In this document: piece after piece, positions 37,061 to 45,593 of the stretch
Layout of the letters: each line of letters starts with the position of its first letter
Position numbering within the stretch: position 1 is the stretch's first letter
NCBI GenBank assembly: GCA_900467185.1
Contig: UBPA01000022.1
Location: 1-48,207 of the forward strand
Reading direction: 5' to 3'
Source of the DNA: Hyphomicrobiales bacterium
GTDB lineage: Bacteria; Pseudomonadota; Alphaproteobacteria; Rhizobiales; Rhizobiaceae
Length of the DNA stretch: 48,207 nucleotides
Translations under genes and position numbers: made by a program
The notes under the pieces: model-generated
What the model was told of the DNA's origin: nothing
Databases searched by the model: none
The model's input: the letters and a program-made list of their open reading frames with translations, nothing else

Positions 37061-39703
37061 ATGGCGGATTTTGTAGCAGTTATTCGCAGGACCGTGGACG
37101 GCTTGTCCGACAACAGTCCGGACATGCGGTCCAGGGTTTACGAAAAGGCCCGGGGCGCCGTCCGTCGCCAGCTCGAAAGCATGAAGCCTCGTCCCTCCGA
37201 CGAGATGATCGACCGGCAGATGGGCAAGCTCGAAGCGGCCATCACCGAGGTGGAAGCGAGCCATGCGGCCCCCGCTGCCGAGCATGCACCTGCCGAACAC
37301 GGTCCTGCCGATACTGCGCCTGACGACAGTGCGGTGCCCGTGGCCGCAGCCGCTGCGGCTGTCGCCCCTGCCGTCGTCGTCCCCGCGGTCCTGCCGGCCG
37401 AGGATGCATCCGCCGCCGCGCCCGCCGATGTCACCTTCGAACAGCCGCCTGTTCCCTACGATGTGACGCATGTCGATCGGCAGGACGGCGTCGAAGCCGC
37501 CCCGGTCGTTCCGGAACCCGAGCCCGAGCCTGAGCCGGAACCTGTCGCCGTTGTGCCTCCGGAGGCCGAGCCCGCGCCCGTCTACGAAGAGCCCGCGCCC
37601 GTTTACGAAGAGCCGGTCTCTGTCGAGGAGACCGCGGTGTTCGACGACGTGGCGCCGGAATCCGCGCCGGAGCCAGTGAACCCGCCGGAGGATGACCCAG
37701 AGCCGGAGGTCGAGCCCCTGCCGGTCGCCGACCGGGAGGCGCTGGACGCAGCCGACGTTCTGGCCGAGGAATATGCCCAGATCCAGGAGCCCGCGGCACG
37801 CACCTGGGAAAGCGCCGACGAGAACGACGCGGTTGCGCTCGAAGAGCCCGTCGTCGAGGAACCCGCGCCCGCGGAGGAACCGGCACAGGACTGGGCCGAG
37901 CCCGCGCCTGTCGAACATGACACGCCGGAACCGGCCGAACCCGCATCCATCGAACCGGACTATGTCGAACCGGAGGCACTCCCGGCGGAGCCTGAACGGT
38001 TCGAGCCGGCATCCGTCGCGCAGCCGGTCGAGCCTGCGCGCGACGTCAGCGCGATGCCGTCGGCCGACTGGGAACTGCCTGACTGGAACGCACCGACGAC
38101 CGAGCAGCCCGCCATGCCGGTTGCCGCGCATATCGAGCCTGTCTGGACGGAAAGCGTCGGGACGCATCCGGCCGAAGATGTCGCGGATCACGACACCGGC
38201 TGGGCCGATATGCCGGTCGCGCATGACGATCACCATGACGCCGCCGATGTCGCGCCCGTCGTCCTGCCCGCCGTTTCCGGCGGCCTGACGCCCGAGGGGG
38301 AGCCCTCGCATTCCTGGGCGCTCGACGAGACAGACCCTTTCCAGCACGATGTCCGCCCCGAGGGCACCGAGCCTGCCGTGTCGGACTGGTCCTGGCCGGT
38401 CGATCGCACCAACGAGGCCGAGCCGGCGAGCCCGAGCGATGAGCCGCCACCACCACAGAACTGGGACGAGATCGACAGCCTGCTGGCAGCCGGCGGTGCC
38501 GCGGCTGCGGCCCAGAGCCGTCCTCCGCTCGATCCGTCGGAAGCGCCTGCCGCACCGCGTCGCCCGGCATCCTATCGCGCCGAGCCGCGCAAGTCGGCCT
38601 TCAGCATCAAGCGGATCGCGACCGTTCTCGTCCTGCTGCTCGTCTTCGGCGGCGGCGGTTATGCCTACTGGATGAACCGCGATGCGGTGAATGGCTGGGT
38701 TTCCGAGACGATCGCCTCCCTGAACACGGCGCCGCCGACGGCCAGCAATGGCGGAACCGCGGCGACGGGAACCGGCGGCGCGGCCTCCGGCACGGCGGCG
38801 AACGGCAATGCGACGACCGACGTGGCGTCCGCCGAGCCGAGCAACAAGTTTACCCAGCGCCTGCAGACCGACGGCACGGAGATCGACGAAGGTGCGGCCC
38901 AGCCGCCGGCCGGCGCCAGCGCCGCGCAGGAGGGCAAATCCGTCGCCGCCCAGACCGAGGCGAGCCGCCCGGTCGACACGGCCGATGCCGGAGCGACGGC
39001 GACGCCGCCGGTTGCCGGCACGCCTGCGGCTCAGGCCGATCCGTCTGCCGCGACGCCCGCCGCGGGAACAGACGCGGCTCCCGCCACGACACCGCCCGTC
39101 ACCCCGACCGGCGCACCGGACGCGGCCACGACCCAGATGCCGGCCGGCGCCCAGAAGATGTTCCTCTACGAGGAGCGTCTCGGCCAGACGGCACCGACCG
39201 CCATCGAAGGCGGCGTGGCGTGGTCGCTCAAGGAAGAGGCGCCGGAAGCCGGACAGCGTCCCGAGCCCGTCATCCAGGCGCAGATCACCGTGCCGGATCG
39301 CGGCCTGACCGCGCTGATGACCATCAAGCGCAACACCGATACCTCCCTGCCGGCCAGCCACACGATCGAGTTCGTGTTCTCGCTGCCGGAAAACTTCGAG
39401 GGCGGCAGCATCGACAGCGTCCAGCGTGTCGCGATGAAGCGCAACGAGCAGGATCGCGGCGATCCGCTGATCGCGGTGCCCGCCAAGATCACCGACGACT
39501 TCCACATGATTGCGCTTAACGACTTCCCGGAAGCCGTGACGACCAATCTCGACCTCTTGCGCACCCGCTCGTGGATCGACATTCCCCTGACCTACCGCAA
39601 CGGCCGCCGCGCGCTGCTGACGCTGGAGAAGGGGACGGCCGGCAACGAGGCGTTCACGCAGGCGCTGGCCGCCTGGAGCCAGGCGCGTCCAGCCGGCAAC
39701 TGA
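37061..39703 (+). CDS. Large single-pass protein with acidic proline-rich region
   Basis: An 880-residue protein of unknown function. Residues 1-68 form a helical, probably conserved cytoplasmic domain (VRRQLESMKPRPSDEMIDRQ). About 70-510 is extremely rich in Glu, Pro, Ala and Asp and includes a Pro-Glu run (152-162) and a 7-residue tandem unit (EPAPVYE). A single membrane helix follows (about 518-540, IATVLVLLLVFGGGGYAYWM). After an Ala/Thr linker comes a periplasmic C-terminal domain (about 700-880) with FLYEERLGQTAPTAIEGGVA, HTIEFVFSLPENFEGG and the TNLDLLRTRSWIDIPLTYRN strand set. I believe related proteins follow purA in other rhizobia. Its role is probably envelope-related. Confidence 0.85.
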   Translation: MADFVAVIRRTVDGLSDNSPDMRSRVYEKARGAVRRQLESMKPRPSDEMIDRQMGKLEAAITEVEASHAAPAAEHAPAEHGPADTAPDDSAVPVAAAAAAVAPAVVVPAVLPAEDASAAAPADVTFEQPPVPYDVTHVDRQDGVEAAPVVPEPEPEPEPEPVAVVPPEAEPAPVYEEPAPVYEEPVSVEETAVFDDVAPESAPEPVNPPEDDPEPEVEPLPVADREALDAADVLAEEYAQIQEPAARTWESADENDAVALEEPVVEEPAPAEEPAQDWAEPAPVEHDTPEPAEPASIEPDYVEPEALPAEPERFEPASVAQPVEPARDVSAMPSADWELPDWNAPTTEQPAMPVAAHIEPVWTESVGTHPAEDVADHDTGWADMPVAHDDHHDAADVAPVVLPAVSGGLTPEGEPSHSWALDETDPFQHDVRPEGTEPAVSDWSWPVDRTNEAEPASPSDEPPPPQNWDEIDSLLAAGGAAAAAQSRPPLDPSEAPAAPRRPASYRAEPRKSAFSIKRIATVLVLLLVFGGGGYAYWMNRDAVNGWVSETIASLNTAPPTASNGGTAATGTGGAASGTAANGNATTDVASAEPSNKFTQRLQTDGTEIDEGAAQPPAGASAAQEGKSVAAQTEASRPVDTADAGATATPPVAGTPAAQADPSAATPAAGTDAAPATTPPVTPTGAPDAATTQMPAGAQKMFLYEERLGQTAPTAIEGGVAWSLKEEAPEAGQRPEPVIQAQITVPDRGLTALMTIKRNTDTSLPASHTIEFVFSLPENFEGGSIDSVQRVAMKRNEQDRGDPLIAVPAKITDDFHMIALNDFPEAVTTNLDLLRTRSWIDIPLTYRNGRRALLTLEKGTAGNEAFTQALAAWSQARPAGN
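37568..37609 (+). repeat. Tandem 21-base repeat inside the 880-residue gene
   Basis: Two head-to-tail copies (37568-37588 and 37589-37609) differ at one base and encode EPAPVYE twice. A degenerate third copy (EPVSVEE) follows. It suggests the acidic region expands by slippage. Confidence 0.8.
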
Positions 39704-39810
39704 CCGATGATACGTTCCGGGGTCGCGTAGCGGTCCCGGAGGTCATGGCCGAACACGATCAGGCCCGGTGAAGAGGCCCAGTGATCAGGCCATGTGATCA
39801 GGTCAGGCAA

Positions 39811-40260
39811 TCATGCCTGCGCCGGCTCGACCTTGAAGACATCGTCGCCCACGAACACGATGACATAGCCGCCGCGAGCCGCGGCGTCTTGGGCCCAGCG
39901 TTCCAGCCCCGCTTTGTACGGCGCCTGGCGCCAGATGGCGGGGTGATCGGGATCGACCAGCACGGTCGTTTGCAGTCCCTGTTCATAGACCATCATATGC
40001 GCGACCAGCGGGTCCCATTCCGGCCCGAGATCGGGTTTCGTCATCCAGGCACACAGGAAATCCCGACAGAGCTGCGGCCGCGCCGCATAGATCGTGCAGC
40101 CGCGCTCGGCCGCGCAATGGCGGCACCAGGCATTGGCGGGCTTTTCCAGCGCATCGATATCGGGCAGGCGGCAGCAGAGCGTGCAGGTGCGGCAGCGGCG
40201 CGCCGTTGCCTCCGCGGGCGGAAGGCCGGTCGTATGCGGCGCGCTATCGAGGTATGTCAC
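39811..40260 (-). CDS. YkgJ-family cysteine-cluster protein
   Basis: A 149-residue protein of the YkgJ (zinc/iron-chelating) family. The ligand cluster is clear: CRTCTLCC near residue 22, then WCRHCAAERGC and LCRDFLCAW, with conserved spacing. Function is unknown; metal chelation is inferred from the cysteines. A GTG at 40260 preceded by AGGAGG was chosen as start; the in-frame extension to 40440 would cross a terminator hairpin. It lies downstream of and codirectional with an outer-membrane gene but is separated from it by that terminator. Confidence 0.85.
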   Translation of the reverse strand: MTYLDSAPHTTGLPPAEATARRCRTCTLCCRLPDIDALEKPANAWCRHCAAERGCTIYAARPQLCRDFLCAWMTKPDLGPEWDPLVAHMMVYEQGLQTTVLVDPDHPAIWRQAPYKAGLERWAQDAAARGGYVIVFVGDDVFKVEPAQA

Positions 40261-40315
40261 GAATCCTACCCTCCTGCCCGTAATGTCCACCGACTTTCTC
40301 TGTCTCCCGCATACG

Positions 40316-40347
40316 AAAAAGCCGGCTGGTGAACCAGCCGGCTTTTT
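40316..40347 (-). terminator. Symmetric intrinsic terminator
   Basis: AAAAAGCCGGCTGGT and ACCAGCCGGCTTTTT form a perfect 15-base inverted repeat with a two-base centre, so it can stop transcription from either side. It lies 23 bases after the stop of the minus-strand outer-membrane gene, its main client. Confidence 0.92.
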
Positions 40348-40369
40348 GCGTTCGAGGACCGAAAAGCTC

Positions 40370-41113
40370 TTAGAAGCTCTTGCGGAAGCCGACGATAACG
40401 GCGTGGCTGCGGAAATCGGTTTCCGAACGCGAGCCGTCACGTGCCGTGAAGGAGAAGTTGTCGGCCGCGGTGAAGCGGTAGCCGATGTCGAAGGTCGTGT
40501 TGGTCAGCAGGGCGAAGTTGGTGAACAGGCCCAGCTCCTGGATGTTGATGCCGACGCCGGCGTCGAGGTGATAGGCGAAGCGCGTGTCATCGTCGTCCAT
40601 CAGCGTGGCAACGCCGGCAACGCCCTGACGACGCAGCTCGAGATTCATGACGCCGACGCCGCCTCCGACATAGGGCGTGATGGCCGAAAGCTGGCCGCCG
40701 AGCGGGATGTCGAGGTAGCCGTTGACATAGCCCTGGATGGTGGTTGCATCGCCGAAGCTGTCGATGGAGCTGATGGCGCCGACGCCGCTGACACGGTGGT
40801 TGTCGACCGACGCGTTGCCGTAGCCGACTTCCAGTTCGACGCGGGGCGAGACATAGCCCATGTCGCCGAAGCTGTAACCGGCGCGAACGCCGCTGTAGTA
40901 GCCGACGTCGTAATCCGTGCCGACGCGGGCGCCGCCGGCGGCAAACGAGGTGTCGTCGAGGAAGGTCAGGCTGCTGACAGAGCCGAGGTAGAAGCCGCCA
41001 TTGGTTTCCACGACGACCGGGCCGACCGGCTCGGTCAGATCCGCCGCGCGGACGATGGAGCCGGAGGCCGCCAGAGCAACGCCGGCGAGCAGGATCTTGG
41101 TAAAGCGGGTCAT
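40370..41113 (-). CDS. Outer-membrane beta-barrel protein
   Basis: A 247-residue outer-membrane protein with signal peptide (FTKILLAGVALAASGSIVRA, cleavage before ADLTE) and amphipathic strands such as GFYLGSVSSLTFLDDTSF, VGYYSGVRAGYSFGDMG, VSPRVELEVGYGNASV and ITPYVGGGVGVMNLEL. The last strand ends in Phe (AVIVGFRKSF), the standard barrel-insertion signal. ATG 41113 was chosen for the signal peptide and an AAGGAT ribosome site; the frame extends upstream to 41263 without support. It is more distant from the two Omp25-like proteins than they are from each other. Confidence 0.9.
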   Translation of the reverse strand: MTRFTKILLAGVALAASGSIVRAADLTEPVGPVVVETNGGFYLGSVSSLTFLDDTSFAAGGARVGTDYDVGYYSGVRAGYSFGDMGYVSPRVELEVGYGNASVDNHRVSGVGAISSIDSFGDATTIQGYVNGYLDIPLGGQLSAITPYVGGGVGVMNLELRRQGVAGVATLMDDDDTRFAYHLDAGVGINIQELGLFTNFALLTNTTFDIGYRFTAADNFSFTARDGSRSETDFRSHAVIVGFRKSF

Positions 41114-41488
41114 GAAGCTATCCTTCGAAAGGTGAGCGGCGCAATCGGCAAGCGTGCGTCGGATGATGGGTAAGTAGTCGGTTTTCACGCGAGCAGTAGA
41201 GGAGACAGCGCCAAAATGCGGTCTGGCTGACCTCGAAAAATGGGGCTGTTGCATGAAAGTCACGAATGCGTCTCATGCGTGTGTTAGGAAGTGCCGAAAG
41301 CCGTTTGCGTGAAAAAAAGCGACACGACAGGCTTTCGTCCGGTGTCTTGACGCAGGTCGTTCTTTGCGAAAACGCGCGATGGTCAGTGGGCCGACGCGGC
41401 CCTATGTTGTCCGGCAGGGTGCCTGCAGCGTATGCCGGGTATCGAGACTGTCCGCGCAGCGGTGCGCACGAACCCGTGAGGAAGCCTG
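41114..41488. other. Divergent intergenic region
   Basis: About 375 bases between the minus-strand outer-membrane gene and the plus-strand lipoprotein gene. It must carry both promoters, but I see no convincing -35/-10 pair, CtrA box or hairpin. The part nearest the outer-membrane gene is probably its leader. Confidence 0.4.
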
Positions 41489-42637
41489 ATGATCGCGATC
41501 CGCGCCGCCGCCGCCATGCCGCGTGTCCGCCCCGCCTTCCTCATTCTCCTGTTTTCCCTGCTGGCGACCTTGGGCGGCTGTGCCAGCCGGCCGGCGGCCT
41601 CGGTGCTCGATCCCGTGTCCCTTGCTCGGGGCACGCCCGGCGGCAAGGCGCTTACGCTCTTTGCCGTCACCAATCGCGAGCGGGACGGGGACGGCTTCGA
41701 CAGCGGTCGCGCCCGTGCTCTGACCTATGAGCGCTACCGGCTGTCCATACCCGCGGTGCACAAGCCCGCGGCCATCGAGTACCCCTCGAAAAAGGCCGAT
41801 CCGACACGGGCGATGACGGTGCGCGAGCGTCGCGCGCTCGACCAGCGCAGCATGGTGGCCGCCATCGTCTCGCAGCCCGGCTTCGACGGCACGATCGGGC
41901 TGTTCGTGCATGGGTTCAACTATCGCTATCAGGAGGGCGTGTTCCGGCTGGCGCAGATGGCGGTGGATTCGCGCAGCAAGGCGACGCCGGTGTTGTTTTC
42001 CTGGCCGTCCGAAGGCGCGATTTCGGGCTACCTCGCCGATCGGGATGCCGTACTCTTCTCCCGTGACGACCTTGTGTCTCTGATGGCCGCGCTCGGCGAA
42101 ACCCGCAAGGTGCGACAGATCCTCGTGTTCGGCCACAGCATGGGCGGCTTCCTCATCATGGAATCGCTGCGCCAGCTGCGCCTGACGGATCGCGGCCATG
42201 TGCTGGACAAGCTGACGGTGATCCTCGCGGCGCCCGATATCGATGCGGATCTCTTCCGCCGCCAGATGGACGTGGTCGGCCGGTTGCGCTCGCCGCTGGT
42301 GCTGCTCGTCTCGCCAAAGGACGAGGCGCTGGCGGCATCCAGCCTGCTCAGCGGCTCCCGGCCGCGTGTCGGTCGGCTGGATGTCGAGGATCCGAAGGTG
42401 CGGGAGACGGCAAAGGCCTATGGCGTTCTCGTGGTCGATATCACCTCGCTGAATGCGCCGGACGGGCTCGGCCATGATCGATATGCGAGCCTTGCGGCCC
42501 TTGCGCCGCAGGTCAGCGCCCTCGGCCGGCCCGGCGCGGCGACGCCCGGGGATGTCGGTGCCTTCATTCTCGATGCGGCGGGGCAGGTGGTGGCAAGCCC
42601 GTTCACCGTCGCCGGACGCATACTCGCCCCGCGATAG
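41489..42637 (+). CDS. Lipoprotein alpha/beta hydrolase (DUF900 type)
   Basis: A 382-residue exported lipoprotein. The lipobox LATLGGC (Cys about residue 31) follows a hydrophobic signal (PAFLILLFSLLATLGG). The body is a DUF900 alpha/beta hydrolase: FAVTNRERDG, LFVHGFNYRYQEGVFRLAQM, VLFSWPSEG, and the nucleophile elbow GHSMGG with its serine, with a late His in LGHDRY. Substrate unknown; such proteins are thought to act on envelope lipids or esters. It is followed 57 bases later by a DUF4105 gene and may be cotranscribed. Confidence 0.9.
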   Translation: MIAIRAAAAMPRVRPAFLILLFSLLATLGGCASRPAASVLDPVSLARGTPGGKALTLFAVTNRERDGDGFDSGRARALTYERYRLSIPAVHKPAAIEYPSKKADPTRAMTVRERRALDQRSMVAAIVSQPGFDGTIGLFVHGFNYRYQEGVFRLAQMAVDSRSKATPVLFSWPSEGAISGYLADRDAVLFSRDDLVSLMAALGETRKVRQILVFGHSMGGFLIMESLRQLRLTDRGHVLDKLTVILAAPDIDADLFRRQMDVVGRLRSPLVLLVSPKDEALAASSLLSGSRPRVGRLDVEDPKVRETAKAYGVLVVDITSLNAPDGLGHDRYASLAALAPQVSALGRPGAATPGDVGAFILDAAGQVVASPFTVAGRILAPR

Positions 42638-42694
42638 CCTCCCACGCCGAGCAGGAAACACCCCCGACGTCATCTCCGCGAAGAGGTTCCCAGC

Positions 42695-43717
42695 ATGCAC
42701 CTGATCACGACCCTCGCCACCGGCCTTTTCCGTGCGCTCCTCCTGCTGCTCGCCCTGCTGGCTACGGTGTGGACGGCGCTGGCGCTGTGGTACCGCATTC
42801 CGGGCGACGGCCTGCTGCGCGGCGTCGCGGTGTTCCTCTGGGTCGTCTTCATCCTCGGCCTCATCCTGTTTGCCCGGCGCCACCCGCTTGCCGCCGCCGG
42901 TATCTTCCTCGTGGGGCTCCTCGCCGTGGGCCTCTGGTGGCAGACGATCCGCCCGCGGCTCGATCGCGACTGGGCGCCCGATGTCGCCCGCACGGTCACG
43001 GGAACGATCGGCAATGGCGACGCCGGCGGCGGGGATGTCGTCACGCTGCGCAACGTGCGCAATTTCCGCTGGACGAGCGACCGCGACGCCGAGCCGCTGT
43101 GGGAAACCCGCAGCTACGATCTCGATACGATCACCGGCACGGATCTCGTTCTCTCGTATTGGGGCATGGACGCCATCGCCCATACGCTCGTCAGCTTCAG
43201 CTTTGCCGACGGCCAGCGCGTGACCTTCTCGGTCGAAATCCGCCGCGAAAAGACCGAGGAATTCTCCTCTATCGCCGGTTTCTTCAAGAGCTACGAACTC
43301 GCCTTCATCGCCGCCGACGAGAGCGACATCCTCTATCTCAGGACCAACATGCGCGGGGAGGATACCTATCTCTACCCGCTGGCGCTGCCCCGGCAGGCGG
43401 CCGCCGCCCTTTTCCTCACCTATGTCAACGCCGCCAACGAGCGCGCCGAGACGCCGCAGTTCTACGACACGCTGACCAGCAACTGCACCACCGTCATCTT
43501 CGATCTCGCCCGCCTGGTCTCCCCCGGCATCCCCATGGACTGGCGCATCCTGCTGTCGGGCTATCTGCCGAGCTACCTCCTCGAACAGGATGCGACGCTC
43601 TGGAAACTGCCGGAGAAGGCCTTGCGCGCCAAAGCCGCCATCAGCGCCAAGGCGCGGGCAAACCCCACCAACGGCCCGGACTATTCCACGATCATCCGCG
43701 CCGAGCCTGCGCCGTAA
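42695..43717 (+). CDS. DUF4105 membrane protein
   Basis: A 340-residue inner-membrane protein with three N-terminal helices (about 5-32, 40-60, 65-85) and a periplasmic DUF4105 domain. The domain is recognised by NVRNFRWTSDRDAEPLWETR, FGL-like DLVLSYWGMDAIAHTLVSFS, VEIRREKTEEFSSIAGFFK and the key TSNCTTVIFDLAR, where the Asn-Cys-Thr-Thr suggests a cysteine-protease-like centre (inferred). It follows the lipoprotein hydrolase gene on the same strand. Confidence 0.88.
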   Translation: MHLITTLATGLFRALLLLLALLATVWTALALWYRIPGDGLLRGVAVFLWVVFILGLILFARRHPLAAAGIFLVGLLAVGLWWQTIRPRLDRDWAPDVARTVTGTIGNGDAGGGDVVTLRNVRNFRWTSDRDAEPLWETRSYDLDTITGTDLVLSYWGMDAIAHTLVSFSFADGQRVTFSVEIRREKTEEFSSIAGFFKSYELAFIAADESDILYLRTNMRGEDTYLYPLALPRQAAAALFLTYVNAANERAETPQFYDTLTSNCTTVIFDLARLVSPGIPMDWRILLSGYLPSYLLEQDATLWKLPEKALRAKAAISAKARANPTNGPDYSTIIRAEPAP

Positions 43718-43759
43718 GGGACCAAGGCCGGTCGTGGCGGGCGCTTTGGAAAGGCGGCT

Positions 43760-44077
43760 TCAGCGCCACCGCCGGTGCAAGACGACGGCGACCGCAAGGA
43801 TCACCAGCGCCGTCGGCCAGAAATCCGTCATCTGGTCGAACGACCATTTCCACATCTCATACCCCTCGAGATGCGGCGGCTTCATATTCACACTGACCTC
43901 GAAATCCCGCTTTTCCCGCCCATGGAAATGCCCGATGGCAAAGGCCAACCCCATGAGCACAGCCACACGCCGCTCGAAGAGGGCGCAGAGCAACAAGGCC
44001 ACGATCGCGGCCATGACGATGGCTTCGACGATGTGGCCGAGCCAGTCGAGGTTTGCTTGGATATAAGTCCAGTCCAT
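43760..44077 (-). CDS. Small inner-membrane protein of unknown function
   Basis: A 105-residue protein with a hydrophobic N-terminal pair of helices (about 12-50, GHIVEAIVMAAIVALLLCAL and AVLMGLAFAIGH) and a third near the C-terminus (about 85-102, FWPTALVILAVAVVLHRRW). The middle loop is hydrophilic (GREKRDFEVSVNMKPPHLEG). I recognise no family. It is downstream of, and codirectional with, the DUF4239 gene (48 bases apart) and probably in its transcript. Confidence 0.7.
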   Translation of the reverse strand: MDWTYIQANLDWLGHIVEAIVMAAIVALLLCALFERRVAVLMGLAFAIGHFHGREKRDFEVSVNMKPPHLEGYEMWKWSFDQMTDFWPTALVILAVAVVLHRRWR

Positions 44078-44125
44078 GAATGGTCTACTTGCGGGAGGAT
44101 GGCGGCGTCGGAGCCATTTTGAGAC

Positions 44126-44872
44126 TCATGGCTGCAGCTCCGCGAGAGCGCGGCGCAACGGAGCGTCCGAAATCTGAATGGTGCCTTCGAATGGAACGTC
44201 CATGTCCAGGACGAGGTAAAATGCTGTTGCGATCAAGCTGGCGCCAACGAGGAAGGAAATCGTCACGACCGCATTCAGCGGGGCGCGATAGCCGAAACTG
44301 GCAAAGATGAGCGTGAGCCAGGCGACGAGCAAGGCGATCAGCGGCATCGGGATCGCGCCTTCGGCGTTTCCAACGATGCTCCATCTCTGCTCCACCAGGC
44401 GATGATACTGCTGCCGTATGTCGATCAGCAAATTCTGGTGGAAGTCATCGGCGGGCTGGATGGCCGTGATCGCTTCCCCCACGGCATCGAGCGCACGCCC
44501 ACCGTCATCCGGCCGACGAACATCCGCCGCGGCCGGATTGGCAAGAGCATGAACGACATAGTCGTGCAGCGTGTCGCGCGCCTCCTTACCCATGAGACCG
44601 TATGTCCTCAGAGCGCGATCGAGCAAGATGATGTTGGTCGAGAACGAGTGCACGCTGGTATCGATGCTCTCATACGTGTTCTTCGCCGAATTGATCATCA
44701 GGCCGAAAACAAGAGACGACATGACCACGAAGATGTTGGCAAAAAGTCTCACGACCGTGTTCGTGTCATCGTCGCGGTGCCGGACCGCCATCCTCGGTGA
44801 CAACAGCATGGCACCGACAGACGCCACCGACAGAGATCCGAATATCGCAGGCGCAATCCAGGTTTCGTTCAT
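44126..44872 (-). CDS. DUF4239 (bestrophin-like) membrane protein
   Basis: A 248-residue inner-membrane protein with two pairs of helices (about 5-25 and 45-65; about 175-195 and 200-222) around a cytoplasmic helical part. Family features are FGLMINSAKNTYESIDTSVH, QQYHRLVEQRWSIVGNAEGA and the C-terminal VLDMDVPFEGTIQISDAPLR, typical of DUF4239. Ion-channel relation to bestrophins is only a distant suggestion. The start is uncertain: ATGs at 44872, 44878 and 44920 are in frame; 44872 has GATGGA at the right distance. Confidence 0.82.
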   Translation of the reverse strand: MNETWIAPAIFGSLSVASVGAMLLSPRMAVRHRDDDTNTVVRLFANIFVVMSSLVFGLMINSAKNTYESIDTSVHSFSTNIILLDRALRTYGLMGKEARDTLHDYVVHALANPAAADVRRPDDGGRALDAVGEAITAIQPADDFHQNLLIDIRQQYHRLVEQRWSIVGNAEGAIPMPLIALLVAWLTLIFASFGYRAPLNAVVTISFLVGASLIATAFYLVLDMDVPFEGTIQISDAPLRRALAELQP

Positions 44873-44920
44873 CGACATTCCATCGGGCAGAAAGTGGTAT
44901 CCGTCACGCAACCCTAGCAT

Positions 44921-45593
44921 ATGCTGACGTTCGGACCAGCAGCGTCGCTGCGGCCGTCCATTGGAGCAACTGTCCGTCGTGCGAGGGTTGCGCGTCGCTC
45001 CATAAGTGAGCGCTACACGATCAGAACACCGGCAGGTTGTTGTCTGTCACACCTATCTGCAATAACCGGGATGATCTGGGAATCTGCGGGATTTTCCGGA
45101 AAGCCGTGATTGATAACGGTTTGTCCTATGATCGATCGGGATCATCAGCGAGAGTTTTCGACAGCGTCTCGCCGGCGAAATCAGTCCGATATGGCAATTC
45201 TCGCCCGATTTGCCTGTGGCTGTGAAGAGGGCTTCAAGATCCCTCGAAATGCCTTTCACGGCTCTTCAAATCATTGATTTATATCGATGTGGGCCTGTGC
45301 TCCTCCGCTGAGGAATTCGGCCGGGAACGGCGAATTGGCCGATCTCAACCAATGTTAAGAGTGTCACCGCGTCACCTCTAGCCTTTATCTCGCAAGAACA
45401 GGATTTTGGACGGTAGGCACGTTAGATAAGAATGACGGTGGCAAGACCCTGCAGGTGCCATATGTCCGCTACGCGCCAATAGCGGACACCTCTTACCGAT
45501 ACTTGATGGTCCGCATTGAACCACATACGAACAATGATGTCCCTGCCTTCAGGTTCGCGAGTGGGCCTGACGGCCAATTGATGTAGTTCATTT
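44921..45593. other. Intergenic region at the left edge of the AT-richer segment
   Basis: About 670 bases with no convincing gene. It contains a perfect inverted repeat (45464-45487) described separately, and base composition falls toward the right. Open frames here are short and lack ribosome sites. Confidence 0.45.
45464..45487. repeat. Palindrome copy A (GTCCGCTA/TAGCGGAC)
   Basis: GTCCGCTA (45464-45471), eight bases, TAGCGGAC (45480-45487): a perfect inverted repeat. A related, imperfect copy lies near 47399-47426. I recall similar GTCCGCT/AGCGGAC palindromes scattered through rhizobial and sphingomonad genomes. Confidence 0.65.

Noticed and set aside
37031-39505. 824-codon open frame antisense to the 880-residue gene
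   Set aside because: Product is almost entirely Arg/Gly/Asp repeats reflecting the opposite strand's Pro/Ala/Glu codons; no domain or ribosome site.
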